Made by a program: the position numbers and the translations under genes. The notes under the pieces were generated by a model that was given only the letters and a program-made list of their open reading frames with translations, did not search any database and was not told the origin of the DNA. This document shows positions 8,019 through 16,508 of a stretch of DNA of 64,000 nt, piece after piece; the first letter of the stretch is position 1, and each line of letters starts with the position of its first letter. Source of the stretch: Streptomyces sp. NRRL F-6492 (GTDB lineage: Bacteria; Actinomycetota; Actinomycetes; Streptomycetales; Streptomycetaceae); NCBI RefSeq assembly GCF_001280125.1, contig NZ_LGEG01000068.1, forward strand, positions 31,366 to 95,365. Direction: 5' to 3'.

Positions 8019-9527
8019 TCAGACCGAGGGCGTCCGCCCGGTCGTGAGCCGGTCACCGATGGCCCGCAGGCCGGCGAGGTCGTGCACGTCGCCGGGCAGG
8101 GCGGCCACTTCCGCCACCGCCACCTCGGGGTGGCGCGCGGTGAAGCGGTCGCGCGTGTGCTGCTCGCGCGCGAGCACCCGCATGCGCTCGGCATGCAGAC
8201 GCAGGAGTCCCGCGGTGAGCTGCCGTACGTCCACGGCGTCGTGCGCTTCGTCATCAGGCGCTTCGTCATCGGACGCTTCGTCGTTGAGGGCGTCGTCATC
8301 GGATGCGTCGTCGAGTGCGGCGTCGTGCTGTGCGGCCGGATCGGCGGTGGCTGTGGGGGCAGCCTCGGATCCGGCGGATTCGGCAGGTGCGGCGGGTACG
8401 GCGGATGCGGCGGCGGTGGCGAGTTCGGACGGCTCGGGGGCGGTGGCCGGGGAGCCACGCTGACCAGTCTTCCCGTCCCCCTGATCCACAATGCGACCCT
8501 CGTCAAGATTTTCCGCGGCGGCCCGCGCCCGCTCCGCCGAGAGACCGGCGGCCCCGCTGCCGTGCACGCGGTTGAGGACGAGACCGGCCAGCGGCATCTC
8601 CTCCGCGGCCAGCCGCTCCACGAAGTACGCGGCCTCGCGCAGCGCGTCCCGCTCCGGCGTGGCCACCACGAGGAAGGCCGTGCCCGGGGCCTGGAGCAGC
8701 TTGTACGTGGCGTCGGCGCGGGTCCGGAAACCGCCGAACATCGTGTCCATCGCCGCCACGAACGTCTGCACGTCCTTGAGGAACTGACCCCCGAGCAGCT
8801 TTCCGAGCGTCCCCGTCATCATCGACATGCCGACGTTCAGGAACTTCATCCCGGCCCGGCCGCCCACCTTCGCCGGCGCCATGAGCAGCTTGATGAACGT
8901 CCCGTCCAGGAAGGACCCGAGCCGCTTCGGCGCGTCCAGGAAGTCCAGGGCGGACCGGGACGGCGGGGTGTCGACGACGATCAGGTCCCACTCGTCGCGC
9001 GCCCGGAGCTGGCCCAGCTTCTCCATCGCCATGTACTCCTGCGTACCGGCGAACCCGGCCGACAGGGACTGGTAGAAGGGGTTCTCCAGGATCGCCCGGG
9101 CCCGCCCGGGATCCGCGTGGGCCTCGACGATCTCGTCGAAGGTCCGCTTCATGTCGAGCATCATCGCGTGCAGCTCGCCGCCGTCGGAGCCCTTGATCCC
9201 CTCCACCTTGCGCGGGGTGTTGTCGAGGGAGTCGATCCCCATCGACTGCGCGAGGCGGCGGGCCGGGTCGATGGTGAGGACGACGACGCGCCGTCCCCGC
9301 TCCGCCGCCCGCACGCCGAGGGCCGCCGCCGTGGTCGTCTTGCCGACCCCGCCCGCGCCGCAGCAGACGATGATGCGGGTGCCCCGGTCGTCGAGCAGCG
9401 GGTCCAGCTCCAGGACGGCGGCGGCGTCGAGCCCGCGCCCGCCGGGCCCGCGCCCGTCGTCCGCCCCACGCCCACCGGGACCACCGGTCTCGCGCCCGTC
9501 CGGGGCGGTCGCCGTCTTCTCCGTCAC
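8019..9527 (-). CDS. ArsA-like ion-transporting ATPase, second of a pair
   Basis: 502 residues from GTG 9527, which overlaps the stop of the upstream ATPase by four bases (GTGA). Walker A is CGAGGVGKTTTAAALG. Further ArsA/GET3-type motifs are LTIDPARRLAQSMG (switch I) and VVDTPPS (switch II). A low-complexity acidic region near the C-terminus (about residues 385-420, repeated DDEA/DDAS units) separates the ATPase core from a short helical end. With its neighbour it matches the paired ATPases beside wblA in S. coelicolor. No arsenite pump gene is nearby, so a metal-resistance role is not indicated; function is unknown. Confidence 0.9.
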   Translation of the reverse strand: MTEKTATAPDGRETGGPGGRGADDGRGPGGRGLDAAAVLELDPLLDDRGTRIIVCCGAGGVGKTTTAAALGVRAAERGRRVVVLTIDPARRLAQSMGIDSLDNTPRKVEGIKGSDGGELHAMMLDMKRTFDEIVEAHADPGRARAILENPFYQSLSAGFAGTQEYMAMEKLGQLRARDEWDLIVVDTPPSRSALDFLDAPKRLGSFLDGTFIKLLMAPAKVGGRAGMKFLNVGMSMMTGTLGKLLGGQFLKDVQTFVAAMDTMFGGFRTRADATYKLLQAPGTAFLVVATPERDALREAAYFVERLAAEEMPLAGLVLNRVHGSGAAGLSAERARAAAENLDEGRIVDQGDGKTGQRGSPATAPEPSELATAAASAVPAAPAESAGSEAAPTATADPAAQHDAALDDASDDDALNDEASDDEAPDDEAHDAVDVRQLTAGLLRLHAERMRVLAREQHTRDRFTARHPEVAVAEVAALPGDVHDLAGLRAIGDRLTTGRTPSV

Positions 9528-10486
9528 GCGCCCACCCCTTGCCTCCGCAGTTCCTTCGCCAGTCGGTAGAGCCCCGCGACGTCGCCCCCGTCCCCCAGGT
9601 ACGGAAGCTCGTACGCGGGGACGCCGATGCCGTCCAGGACGGCGCGCTGCGCCCGCTCCAGCTCCACCCGCCGGGCGTGCTCGGCCGCCTGGTCCAGGAG
9701 CGGCTCGACCAGCTTCGCGGAGCCCGCGACGCCGACGGAGGCCAGGGTCTTCGCGATCGCCTTCCGGTGGTCGCCGGAGGCGGCCCGTACCGCCGCGGTG
9801 TCGAGGACGTGCGGCCGGACCATGTTCACCACGACCCGCCCCACCGGGAGTTCGGCCGCGCGGAGCTCCGCGACGCCGTCCGCCGTCTCCTGGACCGGCA
9901 TCTCCTCCAGGAGGGTCACCAGGTGGACCGCCGTCTCGGGGGACTTGAGGACCCGCATGACGGCCTGCGCCTGGTTGTGTATCGGGCCGATCCTGGCCAG
10001 GCCGGCCACCTCGTCGTTGACGTTGAGGAAGCGGGTGATGCGGCCGGTGGGCGGCGCGTCCATGACCACGTGGTCGTAGGTCGGGCGGCCGTCCTTCTCC
10101 CGCCGCCGGACCGCCTCGCACGCCTTGCCGGTCAGCAGGACGTCCCGTACGCCCGGCGCTATCGTCGTCGCGAAGTCGATCGCGCCGAGCTTCTTCAGGG
10201 CCCGCCCCGCGCTGCCCAGTTTGTAGAACATCTGGAGGTAGTCGAGGAGCGCGCGCTCGGCGTCGATCGCCAGCGCGTACACCTCCCCGCCGCCCGGGGC
10301 GACGGCGATCTTGCGCTCCTCGTACGGAAGCGCCTCCGTCTCGAAGAGCTGTGCGATGCCCTGCCTGCCTTCGACCTCGACGAGGAGGGTCCGCTTCCCC
10401 TCCGTCGCGAGGGCGAGGGCGAGGGCGGCGGCGACCGTCGTCTTACCGGTACCACCCTTGCCGCTGACGACCTGGAGCCTGCTCAC
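9524..10486 (-). CDS. ArsA-like ATPase, first of a pair
   Basis: 320 residues from GTG 10486 (reads MSRLQVVSGKGGTGKTT); another GTG at 10504 would add six residues. The deviant Walker A motif GKGGTGKTT lies at the extreme N-terminus. VVMDAPPTGRITRFL is the switch II region and VNMVRP precedes the base-binding loop. It is translationally coupled to the downstream homologue, so the two probably form a heterodimer as the two halves of ArsA do; this is inference. Its start region faces the DUF4177 gene across about 150 bases. Confidence 0.9.
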   Translation of the reverse strand: MSRLQVVSGKGGTGKTTVAAALALALATEGKRTLLVEVEGRQGIAQLFETEALPYEERKIAVAPGGGEVYALAIDAERALLDYLQMFYKLGSAGRALKKLGAIDFATTIAPGVRDVLLTGKACEAVRRREKDGRPTYDHVVMDAPPTGRITRFLNVNDEVAGLARIGPIHNQAQAVMRVLKSPETAVHLVTLLEEMPVQETADGVAELRAAELPVGRVVVNMVRPHVLDTAAVRAASGDHRKAIAKTLASVGVAGSAKLVEPLLDQAAEHARRVELERAQRAVLDGIGVPAYELPYLGDGGDVAGLYRLAKELRRQGVGA

Positions 10487-10621
10487 GCTGTCGAGCCTAA
10501 CCACTGGCGGCCGCGCCCAATCAGGAGGCCGCCCCCGAGAACCTCCCTAGGGGACGCTTCGGGGCCGCTCCGGAGGGCCGCCTCGGAGAGCCGTCCCGGA
10601 GAGCCGCTCCCCGGCAGCGGA

Positions 10622-10627
10622 TACAGT
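10622..10627 (+). promoter_or_regulatory. -10 hexamer, leaderless DUF4177 transcript
   Basis: TACAGT followed by seven bases and the ATG at 10635, with no ribosome-binding site. This is the geometry of Streptomyces leaderless promoters. No good -35 was seen. Confidence 0.5.
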
Positions 10628-10634
10628 CGGGCCC

Positions 10635-10793
10635 ATGACCAAGTGGGAGTACGTCACGGTGCCGCTTCTGGTGCACGCGACCAAGCAGATTCTGGACACC
10701 TGGGGCGAGGACGGCTGGGAGCTCGTCCAGGTCGTGCCCGGGCCGAACAACCCCGAGCAGCTCGTGGCCTACCTGAAGCGGCCCAGGTCGTGA
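10635..10793 (+). CDS. Small DUF4177-type protein
   Basis: 52 residues: begins MTKWEYVTVPLLVHA and contains WGEDGWELVQVVPG, the compact beta-alpha DUF4177 pattern. Its stop overlaps the GTG start of the RidA-like gene by four bases (GTGA), so the two are co-translated. It is conserved in Streptomyces at this position. Biochemical role unknown. Confidence 0.85.
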   Translation: MTKWEYVTVPLLVHATKQILDTWGEDGWELVQVVPGPNNPEQLVAYLKRPRS

Positions 10794-11260
10794 GCGGGGC
10801 CGTCGAGGCGAAGCTCGCCGAGCTGGGCCTGACCCTGCCGGAGGTCGTCCCTCCGCTGGCCGCCTACCAGCCGGCCGTGCAGTCGGGCGTGTACGTCTAC
10901 ACCTCGGGCCAGCTCCCGATGGTGGCGGGCAAGCTCCCGGTGACCGGCAAGGTCGGCGCCGAGGTCACCGCCGAGGAGGCCAAGCAGCTCGCCGCCACGT
11001 GCGCGCTCAACGCCCTCGCGGCCGTGAAGTCGGTCGCCGGTGACCTCGACCGCGTCAAGCGCGTCGTGAAGGTCGTCGGCTTCGTCGCCTCCGCCGCCGA
11101 CTTCACCGGGCAGCCGGCCGTGATCAACGGCGCCAGCGAGCTGCTCGGCGCCGTCCTCGGGGAGAAGGGCGTGCACGCGCGCAGCGCCGTCGGCGTGGCC
11201 GTGCTGCCGCTCGACGCGCCCGTCGAGGTCGAGGTCCAGGTCGAGCTGACCGAGGCCTGA
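10790..11260 (+). CDS. RidA/YjgF family protein
   Basis: 156 residues from a GTG that overlaps the DUF4177 stop. YVYTSGQLPM and GQPAVINGASELL are RidA-family landmarks, and the C-terminal VEVEVQVEL strand is typical. RidA proteins form trimers and many hydrolyse reactive enamine/imine intermediates of amino-acid metabolism. Here the usual catalytic arginine in the R-S/G-A motif near the end corresponds to HARSAVGV, so activity is plausible. It is followed by a 21-pair terminator. Confidence 0.9.
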   Translation: MSGAVEAKLAELGLTLPEVVPPLAAYQPAVQSGVYVYTSGQLPMVAGKLPVTGKVGAEVTAEEAKQLAATCALNALAAVKSVAGDLDRVKRVVKVVGFVASAADFTGQPAVINGASELLGAVLGEKGVHARSAVGVAVLPLDAPVEVEVQVELTEA

Positions 11261-11279
11261 CCGCCCCTCCCGTCGCGGT

Positions 11280-11327
11280 ACGCGCGCGAAGGCCGGCCCC
11301 TCCACCGGGGCCGGCCTTCGCGCGCGT
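11280..11327. terminator. Hairpin terminator after RidA-like gene
   Basis: Arms of about 21 bases (starting ACGCGCGCGAAGG) around a TCCACC loop. Confidence 0.85.
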
Positions 11328-11329
11328 GG

Positions 11330-11393
11330 GGCCCGCCTTCGCGCGTGGGGGGCCGCCTTCGCGCGTGGGGGAGTCCGCCTTCGCGCATGGGGG
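11330..11393. repeat. Tandem copies of a terminator arm
   Basis: Three near-identical units of about 20-22 bases, CCGCCTTCGCGCGTGGGG-like, follow directly after the terminator and resemble its right arm. Probably slippage products. Confidence 0.6.
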
Positions 11394-11463
11394 CCGGTGC
11401 CCTCCGGACCCCGCGCGGCGGCTCGCCCTCGTGCATTCCCGTCCTTGCGCATAGCATCCGGCC

Positions 11464-12351
11464 ATGTCGAATGGTCAGTCGAAGCAGTCGAACGGTCAGT
11501 GGTACCCGCCGGAGTGGCCCGACCGCATCCGCGCCCTCGCCGCCGGTGAGCTGACCCCGGTGGCGCCCCGGCGCGCCGCCACCGTCCTGCTCCTGCGGGA
11601 CGGGGCCGCCGGGCCCGACGTCCACATGCTGCGCCGCCGCACCTCGATGGCCTTCGCGGGCGGCGCGTACGCCTACCCCGGCGGCGGCGTCGACCTGCGC
11701 GACGAGCACCCGGTGCGCTGGGCGGGCCCGTCCCGGGAGACCTGGGCGGCCCGGCTCGGCCTCGACGACCCCGCGCAGGCCCAGGCCGTGGTCTGCGCCG
11801 CCGTGCGCGAGACGTACGAGGAGGCGGGCGTCCTGCTCGCCGGGGAGACCGGGGACGGGGTCGTCGGGGACACGACGGGCGAAGACTGGGAGCGGGACCG
11901 GGAGGCGCTCGTCGCCCGCGAGCTGTCCTTCGCCGACTTCCTCGACCGGCGCGGGCTCGTCCTGCGCTCCGACCTGCTCGGCGCCTGGGCCCGCTGGATC
12001 ACGCCCGAGTTCGAGCAGCGCCGGTACGACACCTGGTTCTTCGTGGCCGCCCTCCCGGCCGGGCAGCGCACCCGGAACGCCTCCACCGAGGCCGACCGCA
12101 CGGTCTGGATCCGTCCGGCGGAGGCCGCCGCCGGCTACGACCGGGGCGAGCTCCTGATGATGCCGCCGACGATCTCCACCCTGCGCGCCCTGGAGCCGTA
12201 CGGGACGGCCGCCGAGGCCCTCGCCGCGGCGGCGGCGCAGGAACTGGCCCCCGTGCTCGCCCAGGCGCGCCTGGAGGGCGAGGAGCTGGTCCTGAGCTGG
12301 CCGGGCCACGAGGAGTTCACCAAGATCATCCCTTCCGGGGGCGCGCGATGA
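11464..12351 (+). CDS. NUDIX hydrolase, RNase-like/NUDT19 type
   Basis: 295 residues. The N-terminus has a SNGQSKQSNGQW leader. The substrate-facing CoA-type motif appears as MLRRRTSMAFAGGAYAYPGG and the Nudix helix as AAVRETYEEAGVLL. Spacing between the two halves is larger than in small NUDIX enzymes, as in the eukaryotic NUDT19-like group. It likely hydrolyses a nucleoside diphosphate linked to another moiety, perhaps a CoA derivative; the substrate is inferred. TAGCAT lies six bases before the ATG, suggesting a leaderless transcript. It overlaps the MBL gene by four bases (ATGA). Confidence 0.88.
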   Translation: MSNGQSKQSNGQWYPPEWPDRIRALAAGELTPVAPRRAATVLLLRDGAAGPDVHMLRRRTSMAFAGGAYAYPGGGVDLRDEHPVRWAGPSRETWAARLGLDDPAQAQAVVCAAVRETYEEAGVLLAGETGDGVVGDTTGEDWERDREALVARELSFADFLDRRGLVLRSDLLGAWARWITPEFEQRRYDTWFFVAALPAGQRTRNASTEADRTVWIRPAEAAAGYDRGELLMMPPTISTLRALEPYGTAAEALAAAAAQELAPVLAQARLEGEELVLSWPGHEEFTKIIPSGGAR

Positions 12352-13178
12352 GCGACGCCGCCGCCCTGCCCGGACAGCCGCGCGGACTCGTGGTCACCGG
12401 GCCCGCGACCGACCGCGCCGTGAACGTCCTGGCGCCCAACCCGTCCGCGATGACCCTCGACGGCACCAACACCTGGCTGCTCTCCGAGCCCGGCTCGGAC
12501 CTCGCCGTCGTCGTCGACCCCGGCCCGCTCGACGAGGGCCACCTGCGGAACGTGATCGAGACCGCCGAGAGGCTCGGCAAGCGGGTCGCGCTCACCCTCC
12601 TCACCCACGGCCACCCGGACCACGCGGAGGGCGCCGGGCGCTTCGCCGAGCTGACCCGGACGCCGGTGCGGGCCCTCGACCCGGCGCTCCGGCTCGGCGA
12701 CGAGGGGCTCGGCGAGGGGGACGTGGTGACGGTCGGCGGCCTGGAGGTGCGGGTCGTCCCGACGCCCGGGCACACCTCGGACTCGCTCTCCTTCCACCTG
12801 CCCGCCGACCGGGCGGTCCTCACCGGGGACACGATCCTGGGGCGCGGGACGACGATGGTCGCGCACCCGGACGGGCGCCTCGGGGACTATCTGGACTCGC
12901 TGCGGCGGCTGCGCTCGCTGACCGTCGACGACGGGGTGCGCACGGTCCTGCCGGGCCACGGGCCGGTCCTGGAGGACGCGCAGGGGGCCGTGGAGTTCTA
13001 CCTCGCGCACCGGGCGAGCCGGCTCGCCCAGGTCGAGACGGCGGCCGAGAACGGCCTCCGCACGGCACCGGAGGTCGTCGCCCACGTGTACGCGGACGTG
13101 GACCGGTCCCTGTGGCCGGCGGCCGAACTGTCGGTACGGGCGCAGCTGGAGTACCTGCGGGAGCGCGGGCTGATCTGA
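12348..13178 (+). CDS. MBL-fold metallo-hydrolase
   Basis: 276 residues. LLTHGHPDHAEGA carries the HxHxDH zinc-binding motif. TPGHTSDSLSFHLP, TGDTILGRG and VLPGHGPVL complete the beta-lactamase fold, and the C-terminal helix (YLAHRASRLAQVE) is like LACTB2/GloB-type hydrolases. The ATGA overlap with the NUDIX gene and conserved order suggest a shared pathway, possibly turnover of a thioester or nucleotide; this is inference. Confidence 0.9.
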   Translation: MSDAAALPGQPRGLVVTGPATDRAVNVLAPNPSAMTLDGTNTWLLSEPGSDLAVVVDPGPLDEGHLRNVIETAERLGKRVALTLLTHGHPDHAEGAGRFAELTRTPVRALDPALRLGDEGLGEGDVVTVGGLEVRVVPTPGHTSDSLSFHLPADRAVLTGDTILGRGTTMVAHPDGRLGDYLDSLRRLRSLTVDDGVRTVLPGHGPVLEDAQGAVEFYLAHRASRLAQVETAAENGLRTAPEVVAHVYADVDRSLWPAAELSVRAQLEYLRERGLI

Positions 13179-13327
13179 CCGCTGCCCCTCCGGGGGGCGG
13201 GTCCGGGTTCCGGCAGCGGGGAGCGGGGAATGGTTGCTGGGACCCGGCATGGCCCGGGGGACGCGCCATGCTTTACGGTCCCTTTACATCTGTTGTCTCG
13301 GCCATCGTTCCACCGGGGGGATTTCTC

Positions 13328-14212
13328 GTGTTCGTCCTGGCCATTCTTCTGCTCATAGCGGCGCTGGTGCTCTACTTCGTGGGCCGCTCCATGGACCGCA
13401 CCGGTCTCCGCCTCGGCGCGCTGGGCGCGCTGATCGCCGCTCTCCTCGCGGGCATCACCAGCGTCGTCCACGTGGTCGGCGCGTACGAGGTCGGCGTGCC
13501 GGTGACCTTCGGCAAGGTGGGTTCGCCCATGACGCCCGGCGTGAACGTGACCTCGCCGTTCACGACGGTCACCTCCTTCTCCACCCGCCCGGTCGACCTG
13601 AACCTCTCCGACCAGGACGTGGTCGAGGTCCGCTCCTCGCAGGGCGGTGTGATGGAGGTCGAGGTGACCGTGAAGTGGGCGGTCGCGCCGTCCAAGGCCG
13701 TGGAGCTGTACCGGCTCGCCGGCAGCGAGTCCGCCATCCAGCAGCGGCTGGTCTTCCCGGACAGCCGGGAGATCGTGCGCAACGTCTTCGCCCGCCACAC
13801 CAGCGAGGAGGGCTACAGCTCCGCCCGCGAGAAGATCAACGCCGAGATCGGCGTCCTGATCAAGGAGCGGCTGGCCCCGCGCGGCATCGACGTGACCACG
13901 GTCAACCTGCGCAACGTGAAGCCGTCCAAGGCGCTCCAGGACCAGATCGACCGCAAGATCCAGCAGCAGCAGGCGACCGAGCGCGCCCTGGAGGCCGCCC
14001 GTACCGCCAAGGCCGAGTCCGACCGGCGCCGGATCGAGGCGGAGGGCATCGCCCGCGCCAACAAGATCCTCAACGACTCGCTGACGGACAAGGTCCTGAT
14101 GAACCAGTGCATCGACGCCTTCAAGGAGGCGGCGGCGAAGAACCCGATCTACACCGTGCCCTGCGCGAACGGCTCCTCGGCCCCGGTGATCGTGGACGGT
14201 TCGAAGCGCTGA
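13328..14212 (+). CDS. SPFH/Band 7 domain membrane protein
   Basis: 294 residues from GTG 13328. The frame is open to an ATG at 13268, but the 20 codons between them have only about half G/C at third positions, unlike coding DNA here, and GTG 13328 has a perfect GGGGGG ribosome-binding site. Two hydrophobic N-terminal segments (about 1-17 and 27-48) are followed by an SPFH domain (VGVPVTFGKVG...VEVTVKWAV) and a helical region (KIQQQQATERALEAARTAKAES). Such proteins oligomerise on the membrane inner face and organise microdomains or proteases. Followed by a terminator. Confidence 0.88.
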   Translation: MFVLAILLLIAALVLYFVGRSMDRTGLRLGALGALIAALLAGITSVVHVVGAYEVGVPVTFGKVGSPMTPGVNVTSPFTTVTSFSTRPVDLNLSDQDVVEVRSSQGGVMEVEVTVKWAVAPSKAVELYRLAGSESAIQQRLVFPDSREIVRNVFARHTSEEGYSSAREKINAEIGVLIKERLAPRGIDVTTVNLRNVKPSKALQDQIDRKIQQQQATERALEAARTAKAESDRRRIEAEGIARANKILNDSLTDKVLMNQCIDAFKEAAAKNPIYTVPCANGSSAPVIVDGSKR

Positions 14213-14235
14213 CCCGGTAGCACGCGCGTACGTAC

Positions 14236-14275
14236 GCGGAAGGCCGCCCCCGTGGACCGGGGGCGGCCTTTTCCG
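14236..14275. terminator. Terminator between SPFH gene and crp
   Basis: AAGGCCGCCCCCG, loop TGGAC, CGGGGGCGGCCTT followed by TTCC. A second imperfect palindrome (ACGCGCGTA...TACGCGCGT, 14281-14304) lies nearer the crp stop and could end crp transcripts. Confidence 0.8.
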
Positions 14276-14324
14276 TGCCCACGCGCGTATGTACGTACGC
14301 GCGTGCGTGCTTGCGGGGTGCTGC

Positions 14325-14999
14325 CTACCGCGAGCGCTTCGCGAGGCGCTCCACGTCGAGCAGGATCACGGCGCGGGCCTCCAGGCGCAGCCAGCCGCGC
14401 TGGGCGAAGTCCGCGAGCGCCTTGTTGACCGTCTCGCGGGAGGCGCCGACGAGCTGGGCCAGCTCCTCCTGGGTGAGGTCGTGGACGACGTGGATGCCCT
14501 CCTCCGACTGGACGCCGAAGCGGCGCGACAGGTCGAGGAGCGCGCGGGCGACACGGCCCGGCACGTCGGAGAAGACCAGGTCGGACATCTGGTCGTTGGT
14601 CTTGCGCAGCCGGCGGGCGACCGCGCGCAGCAGCGCGGTGGCCACCTCGGGGCGCGCGTTCAGCCAGGGCTGGAGGTCGCCGTGGCCCAGGCCGAGCAGC
14701 TTGACCTCGGTCAGCGCGGTCGCGGTGGCGGTGCGCGGGCCCGGGTCGAAGAGGGACAGCTCGCCGATGAGCTCACCGGGACCGAGGACGGCCAGCATGT
14801 TCTCGCGGCCGTCGGGGGAGGTCCGGTGCAGCTTCACCTTGCCCTCGGTGACCACGTACAGGCGGTCGCCGGGGTCGCCCTCGTGGAAGAGCGCGTCGCC
14901 ACGGGCGAGCGTCGCCTCACTCATCGAGGCGCGCAGCTCGGCGGCCTGCTCGTCATCGAGCGCCGCGAAGAGCGGGGCGCGCCGCAGAACGTCGTCCAC
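14325..14999 (-). CDS. crp: Crp, cAMP-receptor-type regulator
   Basis: 224 residues from GTG 14999, with GGAGAG eight bases upstream. Residues about 10-125 form the cyclic-nucleotide-binding beta roll (FHEGDPGDRLYVV, then GELIGELSLFDPGPRTATATA with the phosphate-binding arginine). The C-terminal winged helix includes the recognition stretch LTQEELAQLVGASRETVNKA. S. coelicolor Crp has this length and near-identical sequence; it controls germination, development and precursor supply for antibiotics. It is divergent from nth across a 186-base gap containing a Crp-like half-conserved site. Confidence 0.95.
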   Translation of the reverse strand: MDDVLRRAPLFAALDDEQAAELRASMSEATLARGDALFHEGDPGDRLYVVTEGKVKLHRTSPDGRENMLAVLGPGELIGELSLFDPGPRTATATALTEVKLLGLGHGDLQPWLNARPEVATALLRAVARRLRKTNDQMSDLVFSDVPGRVARALLDLSRRFGVQSEEGIHVVHDLTQEELAQLVGASRETVNKALADFAQRGWLRLEARAVILLDVERLAKRSR

Positions 15000-15065
15000 G
15001 AGTTCTCTCCATACTGTCGACCTGCTCACGGGATCCGGATCCCATGATGCCGGACGTACAAAACA

Positions 15066-15079
15066 GTGCGATCAATCAC
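15066..15079. promoter_or_regulatory. Candidate Crp site upstream of crp
   Basis: On the minus strand GTGATTGATCGCAC fits GTG-N6-GNCAC, the pattern reported for Streptomyces Crp, at all but one fixed position. It lies 67-80 bases upstream of the crp start. Autoregulation is inference. Confidence 0.4.
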
Positions 15080-15173
15080 AACAAGTTTGACGCACCGCGC
15101 CGCACTTCCGTACGTCAGGGGCCCGATCGGGGGCTGATCGGCCGTGCCCGGGGCAGATGTCGGCGGCGGCCCC

Positions 15174-15179
15174 TAGGCT
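15174..15179 (+). promoter_or_regulatory. -10 hexamer of nth
   Basis: TAGGCT, then six bases, then the GTG at 15186, with no ribosome-binding site: leaderless geometry. Confidence 0.5.
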
Positions 15180-15185
15180 GGCCGC

Positions 15186-16388
15186 GTGTCCAACTCGCCG
15201 GTGAGAGCGCAGGCCAAGGGGGCTGGAAGAGTGTCGGCCGAAAGTAATTCCGCCGTGGGCGAACACGGTGCGTCGAAACGGGCGAAAGCGGCAAATCGAA
15301 AGTCGGCACCCGAGTCGGGCCGTGCGCCCGAGCCCCGACCGGCCGCTACGCCCACGACGGGGACGCGCCGCGCGACCGCGCCGGAGAAGCGCCGCGCGGC
15401 CACGACGGAGACGACCCGCGCCGCCGAGCCGGGTGCGACCCGTACTGCGGAGCCGGGCTCGACCCGCGCCGTCGAGCCCGAAGCGCGCGGCACTGCCCGG
15501 TCGGGTTCGACCCGTGCCGCCAAGTCGGGTTCGACCCGCGCCGTCGAGCCCGAAGCGCGTGGCACTGCCCGGTCGGGTTCGACCCGCGCCGCCAAGTCCG
15601 AGGCGCACCGCCCCGCCAAGCCCGAGTCGCGGCTCGCGATGGTGCGCCGGGCGCGCCGGATCAACCGCGAGTTGGCCGAGGTCTATCCGTACGCCCACCC
15701 GGAGCTAGACTTCCGCAACCCCTTCGAACTGCTCGTCGCCACGGTCCTCTCGGCCCAGACCACCGACCTGCGGGTCAACCAGACCACCCCCGCCCTCTTC
15801 GCGAAGTACCCCACGCCCGAGGACCTCGCCGCCGCCGTGCCCGAGGAGGTCGAGGAGCTGATCCGGCCGACCGGCTTCTTCCGCGCCAAGACGAAGTCGA
15901 TCATGGGACTCTCCGCCGCCCTCCGGGACGACTTCGGCGGCGAGGTCCCCGGCCGCCTGGAGGACCTCGTCAAGCTCCCCGGCGTCGGCCGCAAGACCGC
16001 CTTCGTCGTCCTGGGCAACGCCTTCGGGGTCCCCGGCATCACCGTCGACACCCACTTCATGCGCCTCGCCCGGCGCTGGAAGTGGACCGAGTCCGACGAC
16101 CCGGTGAAGATCGAGGCCGAGGTCGCCACGATCTTCCCGAAGAGCGAGTGGACCATGCTCTCGCACCGGGTGATCTTCCACGGCCGCCGCATCTGCCACG
16201 CCCGCAAGCCCGCGTGCGGCGCCTGCCCGATCACCCACCTCTGCCCGTCGTACGGGGAGGGCGAGACCGATCCCGAGAAGGCGGCCAAGCTGCTCAAGTA
16301 CGAGAAGGGCGGCTTCCCCGGCCAGCGGCTCAACCCGCCGCCCGACTACCCGGGCCGCCCCGCCCCGCCCCTGGGCGCGAGCGGCTGA
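15186..16388 (+). CDS. nth: Endonuclease III with long low-complexity N-terminal extension
   Basis: 400 residues, against about 210-260 for usual Nth. Residues 1-145 are an alanine/arginine/proline-rich extension containing a 24-residue duplicated unit. The enzyme proper follows: helix-hairpin-helix LPGVGRKTA with the catalytic lysine, [11 protein letters not shown] with the catalytic aspartate, and the iron-sulfur cysteines C-x6-C-x2-C-x5-C ([17 protein letters not shown]). It removes oxidised pyrimidines and cleaves abasic sites in base-excision repair. The start is a GTG six bases after a -10 hexamer; an internal start giving a shorter protein cannot be excluded. Confidence 0.92.
   Translation: MSNSPVRAQAKGAGRVSAESNSAVGEHGASKRAKAANRKSAPESGRAPEPRPAATPTTGTRRATAPEKRRAATTETTRAAEPGATRTAEPGSTRAVEPEARGTARSGSTRAAKSGSTRAVEPEARGTARSGSTRAAKSEAHRPAKPESRLAMVRRARRINRELAEVYPYAHPELDFRNPFELLVATVLSAQTTDLRVNQTTPALFAKYPTPEDLAAAVPEEVEELIRPTGFFRAKTKSIMGLSAALRDDFGGEVPGRLEDLVKLPGVGRKTAFVVLGNAFGVPGITVDTHFMRLARRWKWTESDDPVKIEAEVATIFPKSEWTMLSHRVIFHGRRICHARKPACGACPITHLCPSYGEGETDPEKAAKLLKYEKGGFPGQRLNPPPDYPGRPAPPLGASG
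15455..15598 (+). repeat. 72-bp direct repeat, two copies, inside nth
   Basis: Units at 15455-15526 and 15527-15598 encode [16 protein letters not shown] followed by GSTRAAKS. They differ at few positions, mostly silent. The in-frame length lets copy number vary without breaking the gene. Confidence 0.85.
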
Positions 16389-16508
16389 GCCCGCCGCCCG
16401 CCCCACCCGCTTGCCCGCCCCGCCCGCTGCCCGCTGCCCGCCCCGGCCGGGGCGGGCCCCGGGAACGAACCCGTCCGTCCATCGCGTTGTGAACCAACGG
16501 GGGTGCCT

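Noticed and set aside
8019..10486. Arsenic-resistance operon
   Set aside because: The ATPases are ArsA-like, but there is no arsB, arsC or arsR nearby, and the pair is a conserved neighbour of wblA.
14222..14310. CGCGTACGTACGCG palindromes as operators
   Set aside because: They lie between convergent gene ends, where they more likely belong to terminators.
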